Assembly: GCA_963753585.1 (NCBI GenBank)
Contig: CAVWCU010000001.1
Span: forward strand, 930,001-994,000
DNA from: VRUE01 sp963753585
Lineage (GTDB): Bacteria; Actinomycetota; Thermoleophilia; Solirubrobacterales; 70-9
Reading direction: 5' to 3'
Length of the DNA stretch: 64,000 nt
Shown piece by piece: positions 1-8,660 of the stretch. The notes under the pieces were generated by a model, which searched no databases, was not told the origin of the DNA, and saw nothing but the letters and a program-made list of their open reading frames with translations. Each line of letters begins with the position of its first letter. The first letter of the stretch is position 1. The position numbers were made by a program, and so were the translations under genes.

Positions 1-209
1 ACCCGTCAGCGTTCCAAGGGGTCGTCAACCTCAAAGGCTGGGTAGGTAGTTCGAGCTATTTGCCGCCAGCTTGGCGTTCCACACCCACAACCCCCGCTAG
101 CGGTCTTCAGCGCGACGTCAACCGTCCGGGTTTCGATAGCCCGCACGATGATCGGTCGGGTTCGGCAACCCTCGCGTCAAGTTGGAGTCGGCGAGGATCC
201 AGATGCCCA

Positions 210-2147
210 TTATGGGTCGCCCCGCACAATCTTGACCCTGCGCGTCAACATCGCTATGCCGCCCGCGTCGGTCACCTTGACAGCGACTACGAGTGTTCCC
301 GTCCCATGCCGCGACAGCTGCCTGAAGGCCCGCTCGGGCATGATCGCCCGGATTTGACCAATGCTTTCAGCGGCAATATCGGTCTGCATTTTGAGCCTTA
401 CGCTAAAACGCATTCGGCCCACTCTCGCTGCGGCTGCCCTCTGGTCGATTCGGCAAGCGCTCTGAGCGCAGCTGATCGTGCCAATCACAGCGTTCCGCCT
501 AGACAGGGTCAGGGCGCCACCTGGGATTCGAATCTTAGGCCGACTGGTCGGTGATTGCGTGGAGAGTGGCAGAACCGAAACCGCCGATTTACAGCAGATC
601 GTCAACGGCACCTCGACCCGCTCGTTGTCCATCGCCACAACGATTTCAGCTGGACCCGATTCCGGCCCTGCTGTGAAGACAGACCCAGACTCGGCGTTGA
701 GCCAAGTGCTCGAGGTCCAAGAAAACGTCCCCTTGGAAGAGGAAAAAAGGACCGGATCGTCGGTGATGATCGACACGTTTAGGGCTTCTCCCCCATCACC
801 GTTTTTCAGATAAGTACGAATCCATGCCTTTTCTCCCGGGTTGAGCGCACTAACAGGCTCCGCGTCCCAAGGGTCTTTTTCCACTTCGACCGCTTCTGCG
901 GTGAGCACCACATTGGGCGAGGCATCAACGCCTGAGCTAACATTGACGCAACCGGTGGCTCCCGGGCCACCGTTGCAGCCCCACCAGTTGTTGCGCGCGT
1001 TTAGCTCGCCGTCGACAGCGTTGTAAACACCCAGATGAGTAAGCCCGACGAATCGGTTGCCGTACACCGTGATACCTCTACCCGTAACGTCCCATGGGGA
1101 GCTGTCGTCAGTGACGATTCCGTCATAGGTATTAGGAAACGTGTTCATCGTAATGGTGATCGCGTTCACTTCTGGTCCGAGTTGCAGCGCATATGGGGCA
1201 CAGCCCGCAAATTCGTTCTCGTCGACGATGATGTGGTTGGAAGGATCCAGGTCGCCGCCTTGGCCTCCAAGTAGCTGCAAGCAGCCCGCCGCACCTTTGC
1301 CTCGGAACGAGTTTTCTCTAACGTAGGATTCAGTCAAGTTGGCCCGCAGGCCCACGCTCCCCGCGGGAGGCTCGATTTTGTTCGCCAGGATCCACCCGTT
1401 CGTGATGGAAGCGGCAAGGCTGGCGGTCACCAACTCGTTGCCTTCGAGCGTGAAGTCGTCGATTGAGGTGTCAGACCCTGCAAAGACTCCGTTAGAACTG
1501 ACCGGCCCCGTTAGGCGGTTGTACCAGATCTTTAGTTTGCTGTAGCTGGCAGCGCCGAGATGAATTCCATATTCGTCGCTTTTGATCCGGTTGAGAAGGA
1601 CTTTGGTTTCATTGCCGCCTGCTCCCAGCGACACCCCGGAGGCGCCTCCTTCGATGAGGTTGTCAGAGATCGTCAGTCGGTTGACATCCGCGCCCACAGT
1701 ACGGATCGGGGTACCGGCACTGTCAGTTGAAATCGTAAAGCCGCTGATCGTGATGTTGGAGGCTTCAGGGGTGATCGCGGTCCCCCCGCCACCGTCGATG
1801 ACGGCCTCTGGACCACGATCGTCTAGTCGGGAGTTTGGGCCATGCAAGGAGAGGGACTTATCGACCGTGAGCTGTTCTGTGTAGATGCCAGCCGCCACGG
1901 TAATCGAGGGGAAAGAGACAAACGGATTTACAACCGTTTCGTCGATCGCGTGCTGAATCGTGGCGCAGGGCGCATATTGATCGGTGCAGTCATTGCCGGC
2001 GTCAGAGCCAATCGTGGCTGAGACAAATGCCCCAGCATTTGCCGATGTTGCTGCTGGACCCGCTAGCAATGCGGGAGCTGCCACTATCGCTGCCAGCGCA
2101 ACGATTGGATGCAGTCCCGAAGCAAAACCCTTGCCGATGCGAATCAA
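210..2147 (-). CDS. Secreted right-handed beta-helix repeat protein
   Basis: A 645-residue exported protein. The TTG start at 2147 is preceded by AGGAG with 8 nt spacing, and the first ~38 residues form a signal peptide (basic start, long Ala/Val/Leu core, ending ...TSANA). The next segment has the CATIQHAID type motif and the VAAGIYTEQL pattern that opens many parallel beta-helix proteins. Repeated NxI/ISGF/NRF type rungs follow to about residue 400. The remainder looks like Ig-like or adhesion-type beta domains ending in a basic tail. Beta-helix proteins of this type bind or cleave polysaccharides, but no catalytic set is recognisable, so the substrate is unknown. The gene is less GC-rich than its neighbours. 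It is probably monocistronic. Confidence 0.8.
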   Translation of the reverse strand: MIRIGKGFASGLHPIVALAAIVAAPALLAGPAATSANAGAFVSATIGSDAGNDCTDQYAPCATIQHAIDETVVNPFVSFPSITVAAGIYTEQLTVDKSLSLHGPNSRLDDRGPEAVIDGGGGTAITPEASNITISGFTISTDSAGTPIRTVGADVNRLTISDNLIEGGASGVSLGAGGNETKVLLNRIKSDEYGIHLGAASYSKLKIWYNRLTGPVSSNGVFAGSDTSIDDFTLEGNELVTASLAASITNGWILANKIEPPAGSVGLRANLTESYVRENSFRGKGAAGCLQLLGGQGGDLDPSNHIIVDENEFAGCAPYALQLGPEVNAITITMNTFPNTYDGIVTDDSSPWDVTGRGITVYGNRFVGLTHLGVYNAVDGELNARNNWWGCNGGPGATGCVNVSSGVDASPNVVLTAEAVEVEKDPWDAEPVSALNPGEKAWIRTYLKNGDGGEALNVSIITDDPVLFSSSKGTFSWTSSTWLNAESGSVFTAGPESGPAEIVVAMDNERVEVPLTICCKSAVSVLPLSTQSPTSRPKIRIPGGALTLSRRNAVIGTISCAQSACRIDQRAAAARVGRMRFSVRLKMQTDIAAESIGQIRAIMPERAFRQLSRHGTGTLVVAVKVTDAGGIAMLTRRVKIVRGDP

Positions 2148-2243
2148 CTATGCGTCTCCTTGACCAGAGTCGAAACGAGCCGTTGCGGAACGTATCAGAT
2201 TGCTATTTGGAACTATTGATATTCGCAAAACCAATATCCTCGT

Positions 2244-2456
2244 TCATTCTTTGCCATGTTTGACTTTGTACGCGTCGGCCCCAGGCCGTTCGGGTTGACC
2301 GTCGCGTTCAGAACAGCGCTTCGGCAGCGACTTCTGAGGGGCTTTAGTGGTGACCACCGGTTTTGCGGCGCTAGCCGAACCCGGGATCAATCCCAAAACG
2401 AAAACAGCCGACATAGCGAAAAGCAAGGTCGCAGCCGGTCTGAACTTGTACCGCAA
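2244..2456 (-). CDS. Small exported peptide (hypothetical)
   Basis: A 70-residue product from a TTG start that sits next to an eight-C tract on the plus strand (a G-rich, RBS-like AGGTGGGG on the coding strand). The N-terminus is a convincing signal peptide: basic MRYKFRP, hydrophobic core, and a SASA cleavage site near residue 30. The mature ~40 residues are basic and carry a single Cys, with no recognisable domain. It lies upstream of the beta-helix gene on the same strand with ~100 bp between them, so co-transcription is possible. I do not recognise a family. The signal peptide is the only support that the gene is real. Confidence 0.5.
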   Translation of the reverse strand: MRYKFRPAATLLFAMSAVFVLGLIPGSASAAKPVVTTKAPQKSLPKRCSERDGQPERPGADAYKVKHGKE

Positions 2457-2610
2457 CCCCCCCCACCTGAGATCACGCGATTTGCCTTTCGGAATGGATT
2501 AAGCTTGTTTCGGTACGGGCAAGTTATTACACGGCCTCGATGCCAACCATACTGAAAATTATGCTGAAACAAAATTCAGTAAGTTTTCGTGAGCCAAGCT
2601 GCGAAGTGGG

Positions 2611-2625
2611 TGACTCAGTGAGTCA
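2611..2625. promoter_or_regulatory. Perfect 15-bp palindrome TGACTCAGTGAGTCA upstream of the DUF2855 gene
   Basis: Two 7-bp arms around one central base, ending about 40 bp before the ATG of the DUF2855 gene. The size and position suit a dimeric repressor operator. No matching regulator gene is adjacent. Confidence 0.35.
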
Positions 2626-2664
2626 ATGCGCACCGAGCTCCGCCTGCGTGGCATCATGGGGCCC

Positions 2665-3741
2665 ATGACCGACTTCCTCGTCAAGCGCGACGACCTTCGT
2701 CAGGGCCGCGTCGCCGAGTCCGAGCCGCCGGAGATCGGGCCGGGACAGGCGCTGCTTCGGGTCGACACCTTCGGCCTCACCGCCAACAACGTCACCTACG
2801 CGGTGATGGGCGAGTCGATGTCCTACTGGGACTTCTTCCCCGCTGAGGAGGGCTGGGGCCGGGTCCCGATGTGGGGCTTCGCCGAGGTCGAGCGCAGCGA
2901 GGCCGAGAGGGTCGAGGCCGGGACGCGCCTCTACGGGTACCTCCCCCCTTCCTCTCACCTGGCGGTGACGCCGGTGGCCGTCGACGCAACGGGGTTCGTC
3001 GACTCCTCGCCACACCGCGCGGCGCTGCCTTCCGCCTACCATCGCTACCTGGCCAGCGGCAGCGACCCCTTCTACCGCCCCGACACCGAGGCCGTGCAGA
3101 TGCTGCTGCGGCCGCTCTTCTTCACCTCCTTCATGATCGACGACGAGCTCGACGACGAGGGGCTGACGGGGCGGGGCCCGATCCTGATCTCCAGCGCCTC
3201 GAGCAAGACCGCGATCGGCGTCGCCTTCCTGCTGGCCCAGCGCGAGGGCGTCGAGACGATCGGGCTCACCTCGCCGCGCAGCACCGAGTTCGTCGAGGGA
3301 CTGGGGATATACGGGCGCACCGTCTCCTACGAGGAGATCGGCTCGCTGGAGAAAGGCCCGGCCACCTACGTCGACGTCACAGGCAACGGCGAACTCCGCG
3401 CGGCGATCCACAACCACTTCGGCGACGACCTGGCTCGGAGCATGGCGGTGGGCGTCACCCACTGGGAGGACTTCGGCTCGGGCGGTGGCGAGCTGCCGGG
3501 ACCGCCCCCCACCCTCTTCTTCGCCCCCGACCGCATCGTCAAGCGCGCCGAGGACTGGGGCCGTGCCGGCCTCGAGCAACGCGCAGCCGACGCCTGGAAC
3601 CCCTTCTGCGACTGGATCGGCGGCTGGCTCGGGACGATTCCCGGCCAGGGCTTCGACGCGCTCGAGCAGGCTTGGGGCGAGGTGATCGAGGGCCGCATCG
3701 ACCCGCGAGCCGCCCACGTGATCTCGCTCGCCGGCCGTTAG
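2665..3741 (+). CDS. DUF2855 family protein
   Basis: A 358-residue protein. The ATG at 2665 was chosen because the family N-terminus begins here (DFLVKRDDL...); an in-frame upstream start at 2626 would add 13 unlikely residues. The sequence has the layout of a medium-chain reductase-like protein: an N-terminal GroES-like region (residues ~10-120, including AGTRLYGYLPPSSHL), then a central segment resembling a nucleotide-binding domain (ISSASSKTAIGVAFLLAQ, residues ~155-175). DUF2855 proteins are commonly annotated without known substrate. It stands alone with a palindromic candidate operator upstream. Confidence 0.85.
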   Translation: MTDFLVKRDDLRQGRVAESEPPEIGPGQALLRVDTFGLTANNVTYAVMGESMSYWDFFPAEEGWGRVPMWGFAEVERSEAERVEAGTRLYGYLPPSSHLAVTPVAVDATGFVDSSPHRAALPSAYHRYLASGSDPFYRPDTEAVQMLLRPLFFTSFMIDDELDDEGLTGRGPILISSASSKTAIGVAFLLAQREGVETIGLTSPRSTEFVEGLGIYGRTVSYEEIGSLEKGPATYVDVTGNGELRAAIHNHFGDDLARSMAVGVTHWEDFGSGGGELPGPPPTLFFAPDRIVKRAEDWGRAGLEQRAADAWNPFCDWIGGWLGTIPGQGFDALEQAWGEVIEGRIDPRAAHVISLAGR

Positions 3742-3907
3742 ATGGTTGATTCCACGACCCCGCACGCCTGGATGACGCGCATGGCGCTGCGCATCTCTGC
3801 GTCCTCGGGTTTGCCTTTGGCGCCGCCAAAGGCTGCACCCTGCGTCCTTGACCTGCTTGGCCACGCGCGCCCCCAGTCACACGCGGCCGTGGAGTCGACC
3901 ATCTAGG

Positions 3908-5167
3908 GTGCGAAGGATCACTCGATCGATCAGCATTCGCCCGGGCGTTCGGGGCGTCGTCATCGCCCTCGTCTCCTTGATGATCGTCCTGGCCGCTCCC
4001 GCCCAGGGCCACGGCCAGCCGCCTTCGAAGGACAGCCGCGCCGACTCCGGCGGAGCAAGGACGTCGATCGTCGGCGGCAACACCGCTTCGATCGCGTCCT
4101 ATCCGTGGCTTGCCTACATCCAGCACAACGGTCCCGTCGAGACGTTCAGCTGCACGGGAACGGTCGTCGCTCCTCGCCTGATCCTGACCGCGGCGCATTG
4201 CCTGCTGACCGGCACCGGCAAGATCGCGGTGGCGTCGAACTTCACCGTGCTGACCGGCGTGGCAGATCTCAGGGAAGCCACCCAGCAGAACGTCTCGGGC
4301 GTCTCGCAGGCCCTCGTCTTCCCCGGCTATCAGCCCTCGCAGCTCTTGAACGACGCCGGGCTGCTCGTCCTCTCCGCCCCCGTCTCGGCGCCGGCGTTGC
4401 CGCTGGCGAGCGCAGCCGATGCAGGGTTGCTCGCGGCAGGGGTGCCAGTGGCGATCGCGGGGTGGGGCCTGACCGACGTCGACCCCCCGCAGGCGCCGGC
4501 GGTCCTCCAGGAAGCCCAGTCCGTCGTTCGGAGCGCCGGCTACTGCCAGCGCAGGATGCGGCGGGTGATCTCCGTCTACTCGACCGCCAGCCAGATCTGC
4601 ATACAGCAGCCGCGGATCGGCTCTGCGGCCAGTGTCTGCAACGGCGACAGCGGCGGCCCCGGCATCGCCCGGCGGGCCGACGGCGCGCCCCTCCTGATCG
4701 GCGTCATCAGCCTCAAGGGCTCGCTCGACTGCGATCCCCTCAGCCCGCAGGTCCTCACCCGGGCCGACGTCGTCTCTTCATGGGTCGGTGCCTGGATCGC
4801 CGCCGTCGAAAGCGGGGGCCCCGCGCCGGAAGTGGTGGTGCCCCGCGTCGTGCTCCCGCGGGTGACCCGCCGAGACGCCGAATTCATCGCCTGGCTCGGC
4901 CTCGAAGCCGACTTCGGCAATCGGTTCACGCAGGGCCAGCTGCACAGGATCGGCTGCAGGTCGATCGACCGCGAGAAGGTCAAATGCGCGGTGTTCTGGC
5001 TGCGCGGCGTCCACCTCTACCGCGGCGCGGTCACGATCTACTCGGCCCTCCCCCGCGAAGGCTCCGTCTACAACTACCGCTACACGATCCGTCGTTTCAA
5101 CGCCAACTGCTGGCTCAGGTATCGACACCCGATCCAGGCCTGCAACCCCAGGCTCTTCAAGCGGTGA
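3908..5167 (+). CDS. Secreted trypsin-like serine protease (S1)
   Basis: An exported chymotrypsin-fold protease of about 419 residues from the GTG at 3908; a TTG at 3848 would lengthen it by 20. A hydrophobic signal segment (VVIALVSLMIVLAAP) is followed by a short pro-region and IVGGN near residue 54, the usual activation site. The triad is visible: His in TAAHC (~97), Asp in LLNDAGLL (~149) and Ser in NGDSGGP (~248). The ~100 residues after the protease domain are an unassigned C-terminal extension with paired cysteines. The 3' end overlaps the convergent monooxygenase gene by 11 bp. Confidence 0.85.
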   Translation: MRRITRSISIRPGVRGVVIALVSLMIVLAAPAQGHGQPPSKDSRADSGGARTSIVGGNTASIASYPWLAYIQHNGPVETFSCTGTVVAPRLILTAAHCLLTGTGKIAVASNFTVLTGVADLREATQQNVSGVSQALVFPGYQPSQLLNDAGLLVLSAPVSAPALPLASAADAGLLAAGVPVAIAGWGLTDVDPPQAPAVLQEAQSVVRSAGYCQRRMRRVISVYSTASQICIQQPRIGSAASVCNGDSGGPGIARRADGAPLLIGVISLKGSLDCDPLSPQVLTRADVVSSWVGAWIAAVESGGPAPEVVVPRVVLPRVTRRDAEFIAWLGLEADFGNRFTQGQLHRIGCRSIDREKVKCAVFWLRGVHLYRGAVTIYSALPREGSVYNYRYTIRRFNANCWLRYRHPIQACNPRLFKR

Positions 5168-6659
5168 GGGCCGCCTCGGAGCCGGCCCGCGTGAAGCGGT
5201 AGTCGTCGAGGTCGAAGCGGGCGCTTCGCCAGGCCACCTCCAGCGTCGGCGAGGCGCGGAACGGGGCGTCGCCGTGGTCGTCGAAGTAGTAGCTGTTCGC
5301 GGTCGCACAGGTGCCCGAGAAGAAGACCTGGCGGTCGCGGCGGCCGAGCATCTTCTCGAAGTAGCGCTGGTTTGCCTCGCGGCGGACCTCGACAGAAGTC
5401 GAGCCGGAGTCCCGGGCGCGGCGCAGGCAGCGGACGATATGGCGTGCCTGGTTCTCGATCAGCGTGAAGTAGCTGGCGCCGTTGAAGCCGTAGGGCCCGA
5501 GGATCATGAACATGTTCGGGAAACCGGGGACGCTGACGCCCTCGTAGGCCTGCGACCGGTTCTCTTCCCACCACCCCCCCAGCTCGACGCCGTCGTTGCC
5601 GTGCACCGGATATGGGGGCATGTTGCCCTTCTCGAAGACGTGGAACCCGGTCGCCAGGATCAGCACGTCGACCGCGTGCTCTGCGTCCTCCGTGCGAATC
5701 CCCGCGGGCACGATCTCCTCGATCGGGCTCGTCTCGAGCTCGACGTTGGGGCGGTTGAAGGTCGGCAGGTACTGGTTCGAGAAGCTGGGGCGCTTGCAGC
5801 CGAGCCCGTAGTGAGGCGTCAGCTTCTCCCGCACCACGGGGTCGCGCACCGCTCGCAAATGCCTGAGCCCGGCGCGTTCTCCCGCCTTGGCGACGGGCAG
5901 CACACCGTGGAAGTGGGCCGGCAGCGGGAAGTTGAGCTCGACGTAGACCTGGCTCAGGGCCCGCACCGCGGCCTGCGCGCCGGGGACCCGACCGAGCAGC
6001 TGGCGCAGGCCCGGGCCGATCCGCGCGTCGGGCTTGGGCAGGCACCAGATCGGGGTGCGCTGCAGCACGGTCAGCTGCTCGACTTCGGGCGCGATCGAGG
6101 GGATGACCTGAACGGCGGAGGCGCCGGTGCCGATGATCGCCACCCTGCGACCGCGCAGGTCCTCGTCGTGGTCCCAGCGCGACGTGTGCATCACCGTGCC
6201 GGCGAAGGAGTCGAGCCCGGGGATGTCGGGCGGCTTGGGTTGGGTGAAGACGCCGGTTGCGCCGACCATGAACCGTGCGGTGATGGTTTCTCCGTCGCCG
6301 GCCGGCAGGCGCCAGAAGTGGTTCTCCTCGTCGAACTCCGCACCCGTGACCGTCGTGTTCAACCGGATCCGCGAGCGCAGGCCGTAGGTGTCAACGCAGT
6401 GCTCGGCATAAGCCTTCAACTCGTCACCCGGCGCGTACACCCGCGACCAGTCGGAGCGCTGCTCGAAGGAGAACTGGTAGCTGAACGAGGGGATGTCGAC
6501 GCCGATGCCGGGGTAGGTGTTCCAGTGCCAGGCACCGCCGACGCCGTCCCCCGCCTCGAGCATGACCCAGTCCTCGATCCCGGCCTCGTCGAGCTTGATC
6601 GCCGTGCCGATGCCGGAGAACCCGGCGCCTATCACCGCCACCTCGTGGTCGGGCTGCAT
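5157..6659 (-). CDS. Flavin-dependent monooxygenase, Baeyer-Villiger type
   Basis: A 500-residue FAD/NADPH monooxygenase. The ATG at 6659 starts just before the FAD-binding motif VIGAGFSGIG. A second dinucleotide motif (VAIIGTGASAVQ) lies near residue 180. Between them is the Baeyer-Villiger fingerprint FxGxxxHxxxW (FAGTVMHTSRWD). Such enzymes insert oxygen next to ketones or hydroxylate soft nucleophiles; the natural substrate cannot be read from the sequence. It is divergent from the glutamate decarboxylase gene with ~100 bp between the start codons. The reading frame stays open far upstream, but only the part from 6659 fits the family. Confidence 0.9.
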   Translation of the reverse strand: MQPDHEVAVIGAGFSGIGTAIKLDEAGIEDWVMLEAGDGVGGAWHWNTYPGIGVDIPSFSYQFSFEQRSDWSRVYAPGDELKAYAEHCVDTYGLRSRIRLNTTVTGAEFDEENHFWRLPAGDGETITARFMVGATGVFTQPKPPDIPGLDSFAGTVMHTSRWDHDEDLRGRRVAIIGTGASAVQVIPSIAPEVEQLTVLQRTPIWCLPKPDARIGPGLRQLLGRVPGAQAAVRALSQVYVELNFPLPAHFHGVLPVAKAGERAGLRHLRAVRDPVVREKLTPHYGLGCKRPSFSNQYLPTFNRPNVELETSPIEEIVPAGIRTEDAEHAVDVLILATGFHVFEKGNMPPYPVHGNDGVELGGWWEENRSQAYEGVSVPGFPNMFMILGPYGFNGASYFTLIENQARHIVRCLRRARDSGSTSVEVRREANQRYFEKMLGRRDRQVFFSGTCATANSYYFDDHGDAPFRASPTLEVAWRSARFDLDDYRFTRAGSEAALTA

Positions 6660-6761
6660 GCCGGTCAGGATAGAACCATCGGCTCGCGCCGGCCCGGCGG
6701 CATGCGCAAACCGACCTGGGCTAGGCTCGGCCGAAACTCCCGACCAGATCGAAGGCCCGAG

Positions 6762-8138
6762 ATGAAAAAGACCCTCAGCGCCGAGCAGGCGGAGATGCTC
6801 TACGGCAACCGCTTCCTCACCGAGGACGCCCCCGACAGCGACTTTCCCGACAGCGGCATGTCGGCCCTGGACGCGATGCGCCTCGTCGACGAGGAACTGG
6901 CGCTGGAGGGCGACCCGGCGCGCAACCTGGCGACCTTCGTGACGACCTGGATGGAGCCCGAGGCCCAGCGGATCATCACCGACAACCTCTACCGCAACTT
7001 CATCGACCACGCCGAGTACCCGATCTCGGCGGAGGTCGAGCAGCGCTGCATCCGGATGCTGGCAGACCTCTACCACGCCCCCGGCGAGACGACCGGGGCC
7101 CGCACCCAGGGCTCCTCGGAGGCGATCATGCTCGGCGCCCTCTCGCTGAAGTGGAAGTGGAAGGAGCGCCGCGAAGCCGAATCGAAGCCGGTCGAGAAGC
7201 CGAACCTGATCTTCGGCGGCGACGTGCACGTCGTCTGGGAGAAGTTCTGCCGCTACTTCGACGTGGAGCCGCGGATCGTGCCGCTGCAGGACGGCAAGTA
7301 CACGATCGGCCCCGAAGACGTGGAGCCGCACGTCGACGAGAACACGATCGGGGTCGCCGCCGTGCTCGGCACGACCTTCACCGGCCATATGGACGACATC
7401 GTCGGGATCAACAGGCTGCTGGTCGACCTCAAGGGCGACAAAGGCCTCGACGTGCCGCTCCACGTCGACGCCGCCAGCGGCGGCTTCACCTGGCCCTTCC
7501 TGTACCCGGACTCCGAGTGGGACTTCCGACTCGAGCAGGTGCGCTCGATCAACGTCTCCGGGCACAAGTTCGGGCTCGTCTACCCCGGCATCGGCTGGCT
7601 CGTCTTCCGTGAGAAGAGCGACCTGGCGGAGGACCTCGTCTTCTACGAGAACTACCTGGGGAAGACGGACGCGACCTTCACCCTCAACTTCTCCACCGGC
7701 GCCTCGATGGTGCTCGCCCAGTACTACAACTTCGTCCGCTACGGGCACGCGGGCTACACGTACATCATGCGGGCCATGCAGGAGAACGCCCGGGCGCTCG
7801 CCGACCGGCTCAAGGCCGAAGGCAACTTCGAGCTGATCGGCGACGGCGAGGAGCAGCTGCCCCTGGTCGCCTTCAAGCTCGCCGAGGAGCGGGACTTCGA
7901 CGAGTTCGACATCGCCTGGCAGCTCTCCGCCGAGCGCGGCTGGATGGTGCCCGCCTACACCCTGCCGCCCAACGCCGAAGACGTGAAGGTGCTGCGAGCC
8001 CTGGTCAAGCAGACGCTGAGCCGCGAGCAGGTCGACCGCCTCGCCGACGACATCGCGACAGCCTGCGCGACGCTGGAGAAGAAGGGCGGCGCCCACCCCG
8101 CCGAGCGCAAGCAGGTCAAGACCGGCACCGGGTACTGA
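6762..8138 (+). CDS. gadB: Glutamate decarboxylase
   Basis: A 458-residue PLP-dependent decarboxylase converting glutamate to GABA and CO2. The family N-terminus (YGNRFL..., AIDAM-like ALDAMRLV) and the strongly conserved NFIDHAEYP and TGARTQGSSEAIMLG segments are present. The PLP lysine is in the SGHKFGLVYPG motif (~269). Length matches bacterial GadB, with a short Thr/Gly-rich end. The ATG at 6762 was chosen because the family begins there, even though the frame is open far upstream. No GABA antiporter (gadC) is next to it, so a role in acid resistance is not supported by context; GABA-shunt metabolism is equally possible. Confidence 0.95.
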   Translation: MKKTLSAEQAEMLYGNRFLTEDAPDSDFPDSGMSALDAMRLVDEELALEGDPARNLATFVTTWMEPEAQRIITDNLYRNFIDHAEYPISAEVEQRCIRMLADLYHAPGETTGARTQGSSEAIMLGALSLKWKWKERREAESKPVEKPNLIFGGDVHVVWEKFCRYFDVEPRIVPLQDGKYTIGPEDVEPHVDENTIGVAAVLGTTFTGHMDDIVGINRLLVDLKGDKGLDVPLHVDAASGGFTWPFLYPDSEWDFRLEQVRSINVSGHKFGLVYPGIGWLVFREKSDLAEDLVFYENYLGKTDATFTLNFSTGASMVLAQYYNFVRYGHAGYTYIMRAMQENARALADRLKAEGNFELIGDGEEQLPLVAFKLAEERDFDEFDIAWQLSAERGWMVPAYTLPPNAEDVKVLRALVKQTLSREQVDRLADDIATACATLEKKGGAHPAERKQVKTGTGY

Positions 8139-8147
8139 GCCCCTGCT

Positions 8148-8618
8148 CTAGGCGAGGCGCTTGGCGACTAGGCATTCGGCGACGGCGTCGCGGCGGAAGT
8201 CGAAGATCCGTTCGAGGTCGCGGCGGACGAAGAGCCGTTGCGCGAGGGCGCCGAGCGGTCCCAGCGGGATCGAGTAGCGGATGCGGTCGTGGATCACTGT
8301 CGCCTCGTCGCCGTCCGGCTCGAACAGGTGGGTGTGCTCCCAGAGCGAGTAGGGGCCCTTGGCCTGGGTGTCGACGAAGCGGGTCGGCGGTTCCCAAGTC
8401 TCGATCCGGGTCTGCCAGCGAACCGGTACCCCGTGCAGCCTCAGCTTGTAGTCGAGCAGCGTGCCGGGCTGGAAGACCGGCTTCCCGGGAGTCGTCAACT
8501 CGAAGTGGAGCCAGGGCGGGACCAGAGGCTCCAGGTTCTCAGAGTCGCCGTAGAACGCAAACGCCTGCTCGACCGGCACCTCGACCCGCTGGCTGCGCTC
8601 GAGCAGGTAGGTGGGCAC
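8148..8618 (-). CDS. SRPBCC family protein
   Basis: A 156-residue START/Bet v1-like helix-grip protein. The N-terminus LLERSQRVEVPVEQAFAF and the WTHxH-like WEHTHLFEPDGDEATVIHDRIRY strand pattern match SRPBCC lipid or ligand-binding proteins related to cyclase/dehydrase families. No catalytic residues can be assigned. It is convergent with gadB (9 bp apart). It lies head to head with the NAD(P)-binding protein gene at 8661, a frequent partner of such proteins, so the two may share a promoter region. Confidence 0.85.
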   Translation of the reverse strand: MPTYLLERSQRVEVPVEQAFAFYGDSENLEPLVPPWLHFELTTPGKPVFQPGTLLDYKLRLHGVPVRWQTRIETWEPPTRFVDTQAKGPYSLWEHTHLFEPDGDEATVIHDRIRYSIPLGPLGALAQRLFVRRDLERIFDFRRDAVAECLVAKRLA

Positions 8619-8660
8619 GGGCTTAGTTTCGCAGCTGGCCGGTCGGGCTACCTTTAGGAG

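Noticed and set aside
2623..3864. A 413-codon minus-strand open frame opposite the DUF2855 gene
   Set aside because: Low-complexity Gly/Arg/Asp composition with no family match; the plus strand has the real gene.
5274..6761. N-terminal extension of glutamate decarboxylase to about 954 residues
   Set aside because: The added sequence is antisense to the monooxygenase gene; GadB family members start at the ATG at 6762.
6660..8096. N-terminal extension of the Baeyer-Villiger monooxygenase to about 979 residues
   Set aside because: The extra part is antisense to gadB, and the FAD motif begins only 9 residues after the ATG at 6659.
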